Positions 28,074 to 36,713 of a stretch of 64,000 nt of DNA are shown piece by piece; position 1 is the first letter of the stretch; every line of letters starts with the position of its first letter. The DNA comes from CAVXNP01 sp963763305 (GTDB taxonomy: Bacteria > Pseudomonadota > Gammaproteobacteria > Xanthomonadales > Rhodanobacteraceae). The DNA is taken from assembly GCA_963763305.1 (NCBI GenBank), contig CAVXNP010000001.1, forward strand, positions 3,100,001 to 3,164,000, in the 5' to 3' direction. The position numbers were made by a program, and so were the translations under genes. The notes under the pieces are model-generated. The model saw only the letters and a program-made list of their open reading frames with translations. It made no database searches and was not told the origin of the DNA.

Positions 28074-28568
28074 TCAGGAGTGCAGCAGGTCACCGGTGCA
28101 AGTGGAACCGGATGCCACGTGCCGGTGCAGGCGGTCCAGCAGCGGCGCCTGGCTGGGAAGGATCTTTCCGCGTGCCTGATCCAGTGGCAACCAGGCCAGC
28201 CGGTCCAGTTCCGGGAACGTCGCACGACAGCCGCTGTGCGGTGGCCATTCCAGCTCGAAGCGGTTGCTGCGCAGCCGCTCCGGATCGCAGTCGCCGGCCA
28301 GGGCGAAGACCTCCACCTGCTTGCCACCGTGCTGCTGCAGGGTGCCGAGCGGCTCCAGCGGGCCGTCCGGCGCAAAGCCGGTTTCCTCGGCGAATTCCCG
28401 CAGGGCCGCTTGTTCGGGTGTCTCGCCCTCGACCAGTTCTCCTTTGGGAATCATCCACGCGCCCATGTCGCGGCGATGCCAGTAGGGGCCGCCAGGGTGG
28501 CCCAGCAACACCCATAGCTCGCCCGCTCGTTGCTGGTACATCAGGATGCCGGCGCTGGACGGGGGCAT
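28074..28568 (-). CDS. NUDIX hydrolase
   Basis: A 164-residue hydrolase with a complete NUDIX box, GELVEGETPEQAALREFAEE followed by TGF, which binds the divalent metal and activates water to cleave a nucleoside diphosphate linked to another group. The start SSAGILMYQQRAGELWVLLGHPGG and the later LEPLGTLQQHGGKQVEVFAL resemble the small NUDIX group that includes DR0079-like enzymes. Substrate is not predictable. No strong ribosome site precedes the ATG. It is convergent with the DUF3014 gene and divergent from the DksA/TraR-type gene. Confidence 0.88.
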   Translation of the reverse strand: MPPSSAGILMYQQRAGELWVLLGHPGGPYWHRRDMGAWMIPKGELVEGETPEQAALREFAEETGFAPDGPLEPLGTLQQHGGKQVEVFALAGDCDPERLRSNRFELEWPPHSGCRATFPELDRLAWLPLDQARGKILPSQAPLLDRLHRHVASGSTCTGDLLHS

Positions 28569-28714
28569 GGCGTTTACCGGGTTGGCCTGGCCGCCACGCT
28601 GCTACCGGCACCGTGAAGAAAATGCGCAGCCCGATCAGCGTGCCAGTCAGCCGAGGTTTCACTCGGCGGGGACTATGCTGGCGACAGGCGGATGTGACAT
28701 GGGAGGACGCCATC

Positions 28715-28981
28715 ATGGCTACCGGTTGGGCTGGCGACGGCGCGGTGCAGGATCAGATCGACGCGACTGTGGAAGACGCAGTCAAGCGGGCCCGGAGCAA
28801 GCTGGCGCACGGTCCCGGCCGGCTGCACTGCGAGGAATGCGAAGCGCCGATTCCCGAGGCGCGGCGCAAGGCGGTGCGCGGCGTGCGTCTGTGCGTGAAG
28901 TGCCAGGAGGCGCAGGACCTTGAGCAGCGCAAGGAGGCCGGCTACAACCGCCGCGGCAGCAAGGACAGCCAGTTGCGCTGA
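28715..28981 (+). CDS. DksA/TraR family C4-type zinc finger protein (YbiI-like)
   Basis: An 88-residue protein with the zinc finger C-x2-C-x17-C-x2-C spanning HCEECEAPIPEARRKAVRGV and RLCVKCQEAQDLE. It lacks the long N-terminal coiled coil of DksA, so it matches the short TraR/YbiI-like group. DksA acts in the RNA polymerase secondary channel; whether this short member does is unknown. GGAGG lies eight bases before the ATG. The C-terminus is basic and polar (YNRRGSKDSQLR). The aldo/keto reductase gene follows after 73 bases on the same strand. Confidence 0.9.
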   Translation: MATGWAGDGAVQDQIDATVEDAVKRARSKLAHGPGRLHCEECEAPIPEARRKAVRGVRLCVKCQEAQDLEQRKEAGYNRRGSKDSQLR

Positions 28982-29054
28982 TCGGCCGGCTTGTGGAGCC
29001 GGACCGATGCCCCCACCACGGGAGTTCCCTGTCTGGCCACCTTGAGGACCCACC

Positions 29055-29918
29055 ATGAGCGACACAGTCAACGCAGCAGCCTCGGGCACTTTCCGGATCG
29101 GCGGCGACCTGCCGGTGCATCGGTTGGGTTTCGGCGCCATGCGCATTACCGGCAAGGGCATCTGGGGCGAGCCGACCGACCCGCAGCGCGCACGCGCCAC
29201 ATTGCGGCGGCTGCCGGAACTCGGCGTCAACCTGATCGACACCGCCGACAGCTATGGGCCGGAGGTCAGCGAGAACCTGATCCGCGAGGCGCTGCATCCG
29301 TACCCGGACATGCTGATCGCCACCAAGGGTGGCCTGACCCGACACGGACCGGACATCTGGCAGCCGCTGGGGCGTCCGGAGTACTTGCGCCAGTGCGTGC
29401 TGATGAGCATGCGTCGGCTGGGCGTGGAACGGATCGATCTGTGGCAGCTGCACCGCATCGACGCGAAGGTGCCACGCGACGAGCAGTTCGACGCGATTGC
29501 CCGGATGCAGCGCGAAGGGCTGATCCGCCATGTGGGACTGAGCGAAGTGGAGGTCGAAGAGATCGAAGCGGCGCGCAAGTATTTCCCGGTTTCCACCGTG
29601 CAGAACCTGTACAACCTGGGCAACCGCAAAAGCGAGGCGGTACTGGACTACTGCACCGCACAGGGAATCGGATTCATCCCCTGGTATCCACTGGCGGCGG
29701 GCGAGCTGGCTGGCCCCGGCTCGGTATTGGGCAAGGTGGCCGGTCAGCTCGGCGCCAGCAACGGCCAGGTGGCGCTGGCCTGGTTGCTCAAGCGTTCGCC
29801 GGTGATGTTGCCGATTCCGGGCACATCCAGCCCGGAGCACCTGCAGGAGAACGTGGCCGCTGCCGCGTTGCAGCTGGACGACAGCCAGTACCAGGCACTG
29901 GCCGACGCCGCGGCCTGA
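29055..29918 (+). CDS. Aldo/keto reductase family oxidoreductase
   Basis: A 287-residue TIM-barrel oxidoreductase using NADPH. The tetrad is visible: Asp and Tyr in NLIDTADSYGPEVSE, Lys in IATKGGL and His in LWQLHRID. The late phosphate-binding segment VMLPIPGTSSPEHLQEN is conserved. It resembles the short bacterial group that includes YdbC-like and pyridoxal-reductase-like enzymes; the substrate is not known. GAGGACCCACC precedes the ATG. It follows the zinc finger gene on the same strand and has a 236-base spacer after it. It appears complete. Confidence 0.92.
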   Translation: MSDTVNAAASGTFRIGGDLPVHRLGFGAMRITGKGIWGEPTDPQRARATLRRLPELGVNLIDTADSYGPEVSENLIREALHPYPDMLIATKGGLTRHGPDIWQPLGRPEYLRQCVLMSMRRLGVERIDLWQLHRIDAKVPRDEQFDAIARMQREGLIRHVGLSEVEVEEIEAARKYFPVSTVQNLYNLGNRKSEAVLDYCTAQGIGFIPWYPLAAGELAGPGSVLGKVAGQLGASNGQVALAWLLKRSPVMLPIPGTSSPEHLQENVAAAALQLDDSQYQALADAAA

Positions 29919-30154
29919 CGTTCCGCCACACCGCGCGGCGGGGTGGCGCCGGACGCCGGGCGGGCGTCGATGCCAACGCCGCCCGAAGCGCGCACGTGGG
30001 CTTTGCCCGCACGTCGGTGGCGACGGGGGCGAGTCCCCCCTCCGCCGGGAACGTGCGCTTGCAGGCGATCGATGTCTGCAGCGCCCGCGGGTGGCCGAAG
30101 TTGACGCGGTCGCAGCGCCGGATGCCTTAGTCTGGTCCTCTACTGGAGAGAATC

Positions 30155-30850
30155 ATGGGTCGACGCCATCCCGAGAACCACCGTACCGAACGCATGGGCT
30201 GGTTGCGGGCAGCGGTGCTTGGCGCCAACGACGGCATCGTCTCCACGGCCAGCCTGGTGCTGGGTGTGGCGGCCGCGGAGGCCGGTCGCCACGGCGTGCT
30301 GCTGGCCGGAATGGCCGGGCTGGTCGCGGGCGCCATGTCGATGGCCGCTGGCGAATACGTCTCGGTGCACTCCCAGGCCGACAGCGAGGAGGCCGAGCTC
30401 GCGCGCGAGCGACAGGAGCTGGCCACCGAAAACGAAGCCGAACACCGCGAGTTGGCGCACATCTACGTCAACCGGGGACTGGACCCTGCGCTGGCTCGCC
30501 AGGTGGCCGAGCAGCTGATGGCGCACGATGCACTGGACGCCCATGCACGTGACGAGCTGGGAATCACCGAGACCCTGCGCGCACAGCCGCTGCAGGCCGC
30601 CGGCGCGTCGGCCCTCAGCTTCGCTGCGGGCGCAGCCTTGCCGTTGGCGGTGGTGCTGCTGGCGCCGACGTCCATGTTGCGGTGGTCGGTGTTTTTCACG
30701 GCGCTGGTATCGCTGGCCGTATTGGGAGCGCTGGCGTCGCGTACCGGTGGCGCCGACATGCGTGCCGGGGCCGTGCGCATCACATTCTGGGGCGCGCTGG
30801 CGATGGCGCTCACCACCGCCGTCGGCATGCTGTTCGGCGTGGCCGGCTGA
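30155..30850 (+). CDS. VIT1/CCC1 family iron or manganese transporter
   Basis: A 231-residue membrane protein of the VIT/CCC1 family. The first helix contains LGANDGIVSTASLVLGV, the family's metal-binding start, and GAMSMAAGEYVSVHSQAD is the second signature. The middle (about 75-150) is a polar, Glu-rich, metal-binding-like segment (EEAELARERQELATENEAEH) and three further helices follow. The family moves Fe2+ or Mn2+ out of the cytoplasm, in plants into the vacuole; here export or detoxification is inferred. GGAG lies upstream of the ATG. The next gene is 259 bases away. Confidence 0.92.
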   Translation: MGRRHPENHRTERMGWLRAAVLGANDGIVSTASLVLGVAAAEAGRHGVLLAGMAGLVAGAMSMAAGEYVSVHSQADSEEAELARERQELATENEAEHRELAHIYVNRGLDPALARQVAEQLMAHDALDAHARDELGITETLRAQPLQAAGASALSFAAGAALPLAVVLLAPTSMLRWSVFFTALVSLAVLGALASRTGGADMRAGAVRITFWGALAMALTTAVGMLFGVAG

Positions 30851-31109
30851 AGGCGAGGACAGGGCAAGGGGCCGGCGCAGTCGGCGGCAACAGCGCATTG
30901 GCAGCCCCGTCACGTGCTGTTGCCGGCGAAGCCGCAATCATCGGTTCTTGACCAGCCCGTAAGCCCGCAGGTTGGATCAGGTCCGCGCGAAACGCGCCCC
31001 GGTTGCGCCGGCAAAGCGCCATGGTGTGCCAATCGCGAGCCATCCGGGACCGTGACGCGGTGCCCTGTGGGCGGGATCGACGCAGGGCGACCCACCACTT
31101 GCACCATCA

Positions 31110-33782
31110 GTGTCCAAGCAGGAGGCGCATCTGTCGGATCCCTCGACGCCAGAACCCGCATCGACCGCCTTTCCCCATGACGGGGGCGAGATGGGACGGC
31201 GCATCCGCGAACACGACTGGGGTTCGACGGCGCTGGGTCCAGTCGGGGAATGGCCCGCCTCGTTGCGCTCGCTGGTGTCCATGATGCTGGCCAGCGGCCT
31301 GCCGATGATGCTCGGCTGGGGACCGCAACTGGTCTGCATCTACAACGATGCCTACGCGCCGTTGCTGCCACAGGACCGTCCCGCCCTGGGGCGTCCGTTC
31401 CGGCAGGTCTGGGAGGACCTCTCCGAGTCGGTCAGTACGGAGATCGAAAGGGCCCTGGCCGGCACGCCCAGCGTGTTCGAGAACGCGCGATTCAGTTTGC
31501 TCCGCGACGGCCACCGCGAGGAGGCCTACTTCGACTACTGCATCAGTCCGATCCGCCGCGAGGACGGCCAAATCGCTGGCCTGATCAATCATGCCTTCGA
31601 GACCACCGGGCGGGTGCGGGCCGGACAGCGTCGGCGCTTCCTGGCCAAGCTGGAACGCGCGCTGCGCGACTGCGGCTCGGCCGACGCCATCATGGCCACC
31701 GCCACGCGTCTGCTCGGTCGCCACCTGCGAGCCGACCGGGTCGGCTACGGCGAGCGCGATGCCGACGAGGCCATGGTGCGGGTCACCCGGGACTGGACCA
31801 ACGGCCGCATGCCCAGCGCGGCGGGTCGCCATCGCATCGCCACCTTCGGCAACGCGCTGGTGGAGGACGTGCTGGCCGGGCACGCTGCGCGGGTGGACGA
31901 TGCCCTGGCCGACGCCCGCCTCGCAGGCGGCGACGCGCATGCCCATCTGGCGCTGGGCGGCATGCGTGCGAGCCTCACCGTGCCGCTGCTCCGGGCCGGG
32001 CGGGTCACGGCGGTACTGTTCGTGCACCAGGCCAGCCCGCGGCACTGGACCGACCAGGACGAGGCCATTGCGCGCGAGGCCGGCCAGTTGACCTGGAGCG
32101 CGATCGAGCATGCGCACGCAGAGGCGGACCTGCGTGAGACCAGCAGTCGGCTGCGCATGATCGTGCAGAGCACCACCGACTATGCGATCGTCACCACCGA
32201 TCTGGGCGGCCTCGTCACCTTGTGGAACCCGGGCGCCCGGCATCTGCTGGGCTGGTCGGAGGGCGAGATGATGGGCCAGTCGATAACCCGCATCTTCACG
32301 CCGGAAGAGCGCGCCATGGGGGTGCCGCAGACCGAGATGCAGGTGGCGTTGCGCGAGGGGCGCGCCGCGGACGAGCGGCTGCACGTGCGCAAGGATGGGT
32401 CGCGCTTTTTCGCCAGCGGCCTGTTGATGCCACTGCGCCACGACAACGGCGAGGCGCTCGGCTTCCTGAAGATCCTGCGCGACCGTACCCGCGAGCACCA
32501 GGCGGCCACCGCACTGGAGCGCGGGGTGGCCGAGCGCACCGCGGAGCTGGCTGCAACCAACAGGCAGCTGCTCAACCAGATCCAGGAGCGCGAGCGGGTC
32601 GAGGCCACGCTGCGCCAGATGCAGCGGCTGGAGGCGGTCGGCCAGCTCACCGCGGGGGTGGCGCACGACTTCAACAATCTGCTGACCGTGATTCTGGGCA
32701 ACATCGGCCTGCTCGAGCGCGGCCCGCCGCCGCACCAGGCCGCCACCAAGTGGACGCAGCGCCTGCGTGCGGTGGAGGATGCGGCCAGACGCGGCGCCAC
32801 GCTGACGTCGCAGCTGCTCGCGTTCTCCCGGCGCCAGCGGCTGGAGGCCAAGGCGGTGGATCTCAACGTGACGGTCGCCAACATGCGCGATCTGCTGCAA
32901 AGCTCCATGGGCGGCTCGGTGCGACTGGTCACCGTGCTTCAGCAGGGCCTGTGGCTGGCGCTGGTGGATCCGACCCAGATCGAGCTGGTGATCCTGAACC
33001 TGGCCATCAACGGGCGCGACGCGATGGAGGTCGGCGGTTCGCTCACCGTGGAGACGGCGAACGTGACACTGCACGACCCGCCGCGCCGGCCGGAAGAACC
33101 CCTGCCTGGCGAGTACGTGATGATTTCCGTCGCCGACAATGGCAGCGGGATGACGCCCGAGGTGCTGGCGCGCGCTTTCGAGCCGTTCTTTACCACCAAG
33201 GAGGTCGGCAAGGGCTCGGGGCTGGGGCTGGCCCAGGCGTTCGGCTTCGTGAAGCAGTCCGGCGGCGGGGTCCGCATCGACACCCGGCTGGGAGAGGGCA
33301 CGGCGATCCGCATCTACCTTCCGCGCGCCACCGGGGCTACGCGTGGCAGCGACGAACCCCAGCGGCAGCCCTCGGCGGATATCGACGAGCAGGCCGGATC
33401 ACGCCACATCCTGCTGGTCGACGACGACCGCGAGGTACGCGAGGTCACCGCGGCGATCGTGGCCGAGCGTGGCTACCGGGTCACCGAGGTCGGCAGCGGG
33501 GGCGCCGCGCTCGAGGCGCTGCAGAGCGAGGACCAGGGTTTCGACCTGATGCTTGCCGACTACGCCATGCCGGGCATGAACGGCTCGGAGCTGGCGCGCC
33601 TGGCGCGAGCCAGGCAGCCGTCGCTGGCGATCCTCTTCGTCACCGGCTATGCGGACCTGGGCGCGTTGAAGGAAGTCAGCGAGGAACACATCGTCAGCAA
33701 GCCGTTCCGCGAGGACGAGCTGCTGGCGAAGATCCATGCGGCCCTGGGCCGCCCCGGAGACGACGGTGCGCGACCGACCTGA
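31110..33782 (+). CDS. Hybrid sensor histidine kinase with GAF, PAS, HisKA/HATPase and receiver domains
   Basis: An 890-residue cytoplasmic kinase. The first ~155 residues form a PAS-like sensor (IREHDWGSTALGPVGEWPAS, LGWGPQLVCIYNDAYAPLLP), then GAF (about 170-335), PAS (about 345-465; ITRIFTPEERAMG), a coiled-coil linker, HisKA with the phospho-accepting His in VAHDFNNLLTV, HATPase (NLAINGRDAM, DNGSGM, KGSGLGL) and a C-terminal receiver with acceptor Asp in LMLADYAMPG and Lys in SKPFR. GTG at 31110 has no ribosome site; ATG at 31191, near a GGGGGCGAG, is an alternative that would remove 27 poorly conserved residues. The input signal is unknown. A membrane GGDEF protein follows after 150-170 bases. 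Confidence 0.9.
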   Translation: MSKQEAHLSDPSTPEPASTAFPHDGGEMGRRIREHDWGSTALGPVGEWPASLRSLVSMMLASGLPMMLGWGPQLVCIYNDAYAPLLPQDRPALGRPFRQVWEDLSESVSTEIERALAGTPSVFENARFSLLRDGHREEAYFDYCISPIRREDGQIAGLINHAFETTGRVRAGQRRRFLAKLERALRDCGSADAIMATATRLLGRHLRADRVGYGERDADEAMVRVTRDWTNGRMPSAAGRHRIATFGNALVEDVLAGHAARVDDALADARLAGGDAHAHLALGGMRASLTVPLLRAGRVTAVLFVHQASPRHWTDQDEAIAREAGQLTWSAIEHAHAEADLRETSSRLRMIVQSTTDYAIVTTDLGGLVTLWNPGARHLLGWSEGEMMGQSITRIFTPEERAMGVPQTEMQVALREGRAADERLHVRKDGSRFFASGLLMPLRHDNGEALGFLKILRDRTREHQAATALERGVAERTAELAATNRQLLNQIQERERVEATLRQMQRLEAVGQLTAGVAHDFNNLLTVILGNIGLLERGPPPHQAATKWTQRLRAVEDAARRGATLTSQLLAFSRRQRLEAKAVDLNVTVANMRDLLQSSMGGSVRLVTVLQQGLWLALVDPTQIELVILNLAINGRDAMEVGGSLTVETANVTLHDPPRRPEEPLPGEYVMISVADNGSGMTPEVLARAFEPFFTTKEVGKGSGLGLAQAFGFVKQSGGGVRIDTRLGEGTAIRIYLPRATGATRGSDEPQRQPSADIDEQAGSRHILLVDDDREVREVTAAIVAERGYRVTEVGSGGAALEALQSEDQGFDLMLADYAMPGMNGSELARLARARQPSLAILFVTGYADLGALKEVSEEHIVSKPFREDELLAKIHAALGRPGDDGARPT

Positions 33783-33953
33783 GGCCCGATGCGCGCGATG
33801 GTTGCGGCCGGTACATCACGCGCGCATGCTGCGGCCAGGACGATGCGGGCTGGGCGGCAACGCGACAGAGCCTAAAGCGATTCCCCTGTCGGCCGATACA
33901 CCTCGCTGGCGTGCTTGCTGCCCGCCGTGCGCATGGTGAATGGAGAACCGTGC

Positions 33954-35231
33954 TTGGATATTTCCGTCGTTCCCGATTTCATCGCCATCGGCGGCCTGGT
34001 CACGGTATTCGCCTCGTTGCTCAAGCGCACCCGGCAGACACGCCTGAGCTACTGGCTGGTCGGTTGGGTGATGATCCTCGGGCACATCTTCGCGCAACTG
34101 GTCCAGCGCAACCTGCTCCCAGGTGCCGGGGCCGACGCCGCGTTGGCCAGCTCGCTCTCGTCACTGCTGCTGGCCAGCGTCGCCTTTGTCTGGGCCGGCA
34201 ACGACATGCACCTGGGCCGCTCCCGTGGGCTTTCGCTGACCTTGCTTTGCGCCGCACCGGACGTGGCGTTCTTCTGCTGTGCGGCATACGCGGTGGAGTC
34301 GCCCGCCGCATACCTGGTGTTTACCCTGCTGGGGCTGTTCAGCACGCTGACGTTGTTGCGCGGCGGGCGTCGGCATGCCGACAAGGCCCGTTCGCGCTGG
34401 CGGCTTCTCGCGGTGGTTTTCGTGTATGCGGTCCAGGGTGCGCTGGTGCTGCGCGGGCTGATCGACGCGGCGTTGGTGTGGATGCTGTTCACCCACTACC
34501 TGGCAGTGGCGTTCTTCTTCCACCAGGGTGCCCCACGCAGCACCGTGGGCGTGAGCTTCACCACCGTCAGCTTTATCGCCTGGGCCTCGGTTTTCCCGCT
34601 GGCCTACGCATTGTCTCCCTGGCTGGCGGACATGCGCATCGAGGATGAAGCGTGGAACCTGCCCAAGTTCCTGGTGGCCACCGGCATGATCTTCACTCTG
34701 CTGGAGGAGCAGATGGGACTGGCCGAGCATGCCTCGATGCACGATGCGCTGACCGGCCTGCCCAACCGGAGGGTCTTCACGCAGCGCCTGCAGGTCGCCC
34801 TGGCGCACGCCAGAGAAGCCGGTGGCCGGGTCGCCGTGATGGTGATCGACCTGGACGACTTCAAGCGCGTCAACGACACCCTGGGCCACGCTGCGGGGGA
34901 CGCGCTGCTGCGCTTCGTGGCCGAACGCTGGCAGGCGGTGCTGAGGCTCGAAGATACACTGGCACGATTGGGCGGCGACGAGTTCGCCGCGATCCTGCCG
35001 AGCGTGCCCGATCGTCCCACCGCGGAGCAACTGGCGGTCAAGCTGGCACAGGCAGTGCAGCCGGGCATCGAGTTCCAGGGTGACCGGTTGTCGGTCGGCG
35101 CCAGCATCGGCGTGGCGCTTTATCCGGACGACGCCGAGGAAGAATCGCGACTTTATGCGGCGGCTGATCGTGCCATGTATCGAACCAAGATGGTCGATCG
35201 TGGCGAGGGCCAGCCGCAGCGGCGCGATTGA
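33954..35231 (+). CDS. Multi-TM GGDEF diguanylate cyclase
   Basis: A membrane protein of about 425 residues: six to eight hydrophobic segments over residues 5-240 followed by a cytoplasmic GGDEF domain (about 255-415) with VIDLDDFKRVNDTLGHAAGD and intact GGDEF. An I-site RLED lies five residues before it, so feedback-inhibited cyclic-di-GMP synthesis is predicted. TTG at 33954 is preferred, because GGAG lies eight bases upstream; ATG at 33933 is in frame but has no ribosome site. It follows the hybrid kinase on the same strand. The TM region is not the same as that of the two sensors further down. Confidence 0.86.
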   Translation: MDISVVPDFIAIGGLVTVFASLLKRTRQTRLSYWLVGWVMILGHIFAQLVQRNLLPGAGADAALASSLSSLLLASVAFVWAGNDMHLGRSRGLSLTLLCAAPDVAFFCCAAYAVESPAAYLVFTLLGLFSTLTLLRGGRRHADKARSRWRLLAVVFVYAVQGALVLRGLIDAALVWMLFTHYLAVAFFFHQGAPRSTVGVSFTTVSFIAWASVFPLAYALSPWLADMRIEDEAWNLPKFLVATGMIFTLLEEQMGLAEHASMHDALTGLPNRRVFTQRLQVALAHAREAGGRVAVMVIDLDDFKRVNDTLGHAAGDALLRFVAERWQAVLRLEDTLARLGGDEFAAILPSVPDRPTAEQLAVKLAQAVQPGIEFQGDRLSVGASIGVALYPDDAEEESRLYAAADRAMYRTKMVDRGEGQPQRRD

Positions 35232-35306
35232 ACGCGGGGCTGGCTGCCGGGGACCGCACGTGGCCGCCTATAATGGCGTCCTTCCCGTCGACCGCAGCGA
35301 GCCAGC

Positions 35307-35651
35307 ATGTCCCGCATTCCCGCCTGTCCCCAGTGCGCCATGGAGCATGTCTGGCTTGATCGCAGCCAGTACGCCTGTCCCGATTGTGGCCATGAATGGC
35401 CGGTGCAGGGCGAGGAGGAGGACCGGGAGGCGGCGATGGTCGTGCGCGATGCCAACGGCAACCCGTTGCACGACGGCGACAGTGTGCTGGTAATCAAGGA
35501 CCTGAAGGTGAAGGGCTCGTCCCTCACGCTCAAGCAAGGCACGATGATCCGGGCGATCCGCCTTGTCGCGGACGATCCGGAGCACATCGAAGGCAACTCG
35601 GAGCGGATCAGGGACCTGGTATTGAAGACCTGTTTCCTGAAGAAGGTCTGA
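35307..35651 (+). CDS. yjdM: YjdM/PhnA family zinc ribbon protein
   Basis: A 114-residue protein with an N-terminal zinc ribbon, CPQCAMEHVWL and YACPDCGHEW (C-x2-C ... C-x2-C), followed by the PhnA/YjdM barrel DANGNPLHDGDSVLVIKDLK, VKGSSLTLKQGTMI and EHIEGNSERIRDLVLKTCFL. The length and order match E. coli YjdM almost exactly. The old link to phosphonate use is from operon position in E. coli and is not supported here: no phn genes are near. Its biochemical role is not established. The ATG is preceded by GCAGCGAGCC. Confidence 0.93.
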   Translation: MSRIPACPQCAMEHVWLDRSQYACPDCGHEWPVQGEEEDREAAMVVRDANGNPLHDGDSVLVIKDLKVKGSSLTLKQGTMIRAIRLVADDPEHIEGNSERIRDLVLKTCFLKKV

Positions 35652-35694
35652 TCCTTCGCTGCGGCTGCCTTACCTTGGGACCGCGCACCGATGC

Positions 35695-36603
35695 TCAGCG
35701 GTAATTCGGCGGCAGTTGCCGGTGCACGGCGGTGGCGGCCAGTGCGGCGTGACCGACTCCCACGCTGATCTGGTTGAGCGCACTGACCACGTCGCCAATG
35801 GCATAGAGTCCGGCGATGGTGGTCTGCATGTGGCCGTCCACGATCAGCGCCCCGGCGTCGTCCCGGCGCGCGCCCAGCGCAAGCGCGAGGGACGAGCCGG
35901 CATCGGCGCCGAGTACCGGGTACAGCGTGTCCAGCCGCTGGCTGCTGCCATCGACAAAGCGCGCCTGGCAACGGCCATCGACCAGGGCAAGGGAGACCGG
36001 GGCAGGGCGCAGCTGCACGCCGCTGGCCTCGGCGCGGGCCTGCAATTGGGGGTCGACCCGCTTCTTATCGAGCGTGTCGATCGCGAAGACCCGGCTGGAG
36101 AAGGTGCGCAGGAATTGCGCGTGGGACAGGGCCGTTTCCGCGGGTGCCAGCACACCGATCACGTCGTCTCGCGCCTCGTAGCCGTCGCACACCGCGCACA
36201 GCCGCACCGAGCCGCTGGCGATGGCGTGTTCGATGCCGTCGATCGCGGGCAACCGATCGACCACGCCGGTGGCCAGAATGATGCTGCGGGCGCGCCAGTG
36301 GCGCTCGCCGGCTCGGGCCACGAAACCCTCCGGGTGCCGATCCAGGCGGTCGATGATCGTCTCCACCATGGGCGCGCCGTAGCTTTCCGCCTGCAGCCTG
36401 AAGCGAGCCAGCAGTTCATTGCCGGCCACGCCAAACGGAAAGCCGGGACAGTTGTGGCTGGCCGGTATCCAGCGCGCGCGGCTGCGGCCGCTGTCGGCCA
36501 CCAGGATGTGGCGGCGAAAGCGCGCCAGGTAGGTTGCGGCGGTCAGCCCTGCCGGGCCGGCGCCTATCACCATGCAATCGAGTACGTCCTTGGCTGGGTT
36601 CAT
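35695..36603 (-). CDS. NAD(P)/FAD-dependent oxidoreductase, thioredoxin reductase-like
   Basis: A 302-residue flavoprotein. FAD is bound through GAGPAGLTAATYLARF and the late LYAIGDVVSALNQISVGVGH; the middle contains the NAD(P) domain. The usual active-site segment CATC of thioredoxin reductase reads LCAVCDGYEAR, so a Cys-x-x-Cys pair is present. The segment NCPGFPFGVAGNELLARF matches the ferredoxin/thioredoxin-reductase-like group. The second NAD-binding glycine motif is weak (VIGVLAPAETALSHA), which could mean a changed nucleotide donor or none. Substrate is unknown. ATG at 36603 is used. It is convergent with the YjdM gene, 43 bases apart. Confidence 0.85.
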   Translation of the reverse strand: MNPAKDVLDCMVIGAGPAGLTAATYLARFRRHILVADSGRSRARWIPASHNCPGFPFGVAGNELLARFRLQAESYGAPMVETIIDRLDRHPEGFVARAGERHWRARSIILATGVVDRLPAIDGIEHAIASGSVRLCAVCDGYEARDDVIGVLAPAETALSHAQFLRTFSSRVFAIDTLDKKRVDPQLQARAEASGVQLRPAPVSLALVDGRCQARFVDGSSQRLDTLYPVLGADAGSSLALALGARRDDAGALIVDGHMQTTIAGLYAIGDVVSALNQISVGVGHAALAATAVHRQLPPNYR

Positions 36604-36713
36604 GCTCACGGGACACGCTTCGGTCGACCACCCAAGCTTGACCCAGCCACGCGTGAATGCGCTGTGCCCGCGGCGTTCGTGCGGAGCAGGAAACCCCGGG
36701 GGCGACGGATACC

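Noticed and set aside
35307..35651. Phosphonate metabolism gene (phnA)
   Set aside because: The name comes from E. coli operon position; no other phn gene is present here.
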